A DNA stretch of 5,509 nucleotides, taken from positions 1 through 5,509 of the forward strand of contig JAFLKA010000095.1 of NCBI GenBank assembly GCA_022712735.1, written 5' to 3'. The notes under the pieces are model-generated. The model was not told the DNA's origin. It made no database searches and saw only the letters and a program-made list of their open reading frames with translations. Each line of letters begins with the position of its first letter. The stretch's first letter is position 1. Both the position numbers and the translations under genes were made by a program. Positions 4,739 to 5,509 of the stretch are shown here, one piece after another. The stretch comes from Marinosulfonomonas sp. (GTDB lineage Bacteria; Pseudomonadota; Alphaproteobacteria; Rhodobacterales; Rhodobacteraceae).

Positions 4739-5509
4739 TTAGAACGCTTCGGCGTCCAGCGCCATAACGGTATCCGATCCTGATTCAATCCGCGCCAAAT
4801 GCATGCCTGTGGCGGGCAGGTGGCGGGCCATATAGTAGCGCCCTGTGGTGAGTTTGGTCTCATAGAACGCGGTGTCAGAGGCGCCAGCGGCAAGTGCCGT
4901 ATTGGCGGCTTTGGCCATCCGCGCCCACATCAGCCCCAGACAGGTGTGGCCGAACAGATGCATGAAGTCGTTGGAGCCTGCAAGCGCGTGGTTCGGATTT
5001 TTCATACCGTTTTGCATGAAATACATACCAGCCGCCTGCAAATCCTTGCTGGCCTGTTTCAAAGGATCAAGGAAGTCGGCCTTCAGCGCCTCGTCATCCG
5101 AATTTTCCTTGATAAAGGTTTTGACCATTTCAAAGAACGCCATCACATGTTTGCCACCGTCCTGTGCCAGTTTGCGCCCGACCAGATCAAGCGCCTGAAC
5201 CCCGTTGGCCCCCTCGTAAATCTGGGTGATACAGGCGTCGCGCACGTATTGGCTCATGCCGTGTTCCTCAATATAGCCGTGGCCGCCGAACACCTGTTGG
5301 GCCTGCACGGTCATATCGAATCCCTTGTCGGTCAGGAACCCTTTGACAACAGGCGTCATCAGGGAAACCAGCCCGTCGGCGTCTTTATCACCGGCGCGGT
5401 GCACCTGATCAATCAGGCTGGCGCTCCACAATAGGAACGCGCGGCCACCCTCGACAAAGCTTTTCTGGTCCATCAGGTTGCGGCGCACATCTGGGTGCAC
5501 GATGATCGG
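4739..5509 (-). CDS. Acyl-CoA dehydrogenase, large FadE/DmdC-like form, 5' end cut off
   Basis: The C-terminal 256 residues of an FAD-dependent acyl-CoA dehydrogenase, which makes trans-2-enoyl-CoA in the first step of beta-oxidation. The frame stays open to the window edge, so GTG at 5500 is not its start. Fragment residues 67-83 hold the FAD/dimer-contact segment with [13 protein letters not shown]99 in [10 protein letters not shown] matches the catalytic base of the family (YEGTxxxQ). Roughly residues 120-256 form an extra C-terminal helical domain like that of the approximately 590-residue acyl-CoA dehydrogenases (acetyl-CoA dehydrogenase C-terminal-like domain), ending in LDAEAF. That large subgroup includes both fatty acyl-CoA dehydrogenases and DmdC, the 3-methylmercaptopropionyl-CoA dehydrogenase of DMSP breakdown. 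The fragment cannot separate these, though the beta-oxidation neighbours favour a general fatty-acid role. It lies upstream of the RHH-like gene on the same strand. Confidence 0.93.
   Translation of the reverse strand, partial: PIIVHPDVRRNLMDQKSFVEGGRAFLLWSASLIDQVHRAGDKDADGLVSLMTPVVKGFLTDKGFDMTVQAQQVFGGHGYIEEHGMSQYVRDACITQIYEGANGVQALDLVGRKLAQDGGKHVMAFFEMVKTFIKENSDDEALKADFLDPLKQASKDLQAAGMYFMQNGMKNPNHALAGSNDFMHLFGHTCLGLMWARMAKAANTALAAGASDTAFYETKLTTGRYYMARHLPATGMHLARIESGSDTVMALDAEAF

Noticed and set aside
4799..5434. 211-codon open frame on the plus strand
   Set aside because: It is antisense to the acyl-CoA dehydrogenase, which has clear family motifs. No ribosome site or domain pattern supports it.
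1..5509. CRISPR array, tRNA, rRNA, phage or transposase genes
   Set aside because: No regularly spaced direct repeats, cloverleaf-like segments, or integrase/transposase motifs are visible on either strand.

Overview
The window is a piece of an alphaproteobacterial chromosome, most likely from the Rhodobacteraceae (Roseobacter-like). This rests on the protein sequences and gene order of the fatty-acid genes, the moderately high GC content, and an interspersed repeat of the AAATACCT / CTTCTTCTTGC type that I associate from memory with that family. Every convincing gene lies on the minus strand, so transcription runs from the right end of the window to the left.

In transcription order the layout is as follows. 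(1) The C-terminal 256 residues of a large acyl-CoA dehydrogenase (5509-4739), cut by the window edge. (2) A 95-bp gap with two stem-loops, one of them a perfect 13-bp inverted repeat. (3) A 70-residue protein with a ribbon-helix-helix-like pattern (4643-4431). (4) A 282-bp non-coding gap (4430-4149) carrying two copies of one short repeat in opposite orientation plus GC-rich hairpins. (5) A tight four-gene cluster: glutathione S-transferase-like protein (4148-3513), acyl-CoA thiolase (3497-2286), small cupin (2286-1801) and the FadB/FadJ-type hydratase/3-hydroxyacyl-CoA dehydrogenase (1804 to beyond position 1). Within this cluster the gaps are +15, -1 and -4 nt, so it reads as one operon with translational coupling.

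Together the window encodes all the steps of the beta-oxidation spiral after acyl-CoA formation: dehydrogenation by the acyl-CoA dehydrogenase, hydration and 3-hydroxy oxidation by the FadJ-type protein, and thiolysis by the thiolase. No acyl-CoA ligase is present. The GST-like protein and the cupin are accessory members with no assigned role in the pathway. The small RHH-like protein is the only candidate regulator seen.

I found no phage, transposase, CRISPR, tRNA or rRNA, and no evidence for a new defence or biosynthetic system. The parts worth a second look are the inverted repeat before the RHH-like gene, the paired repeats in the 4149-4430 gap, and the cupin wedged by overlaps between the two core beta-oxidation genes.
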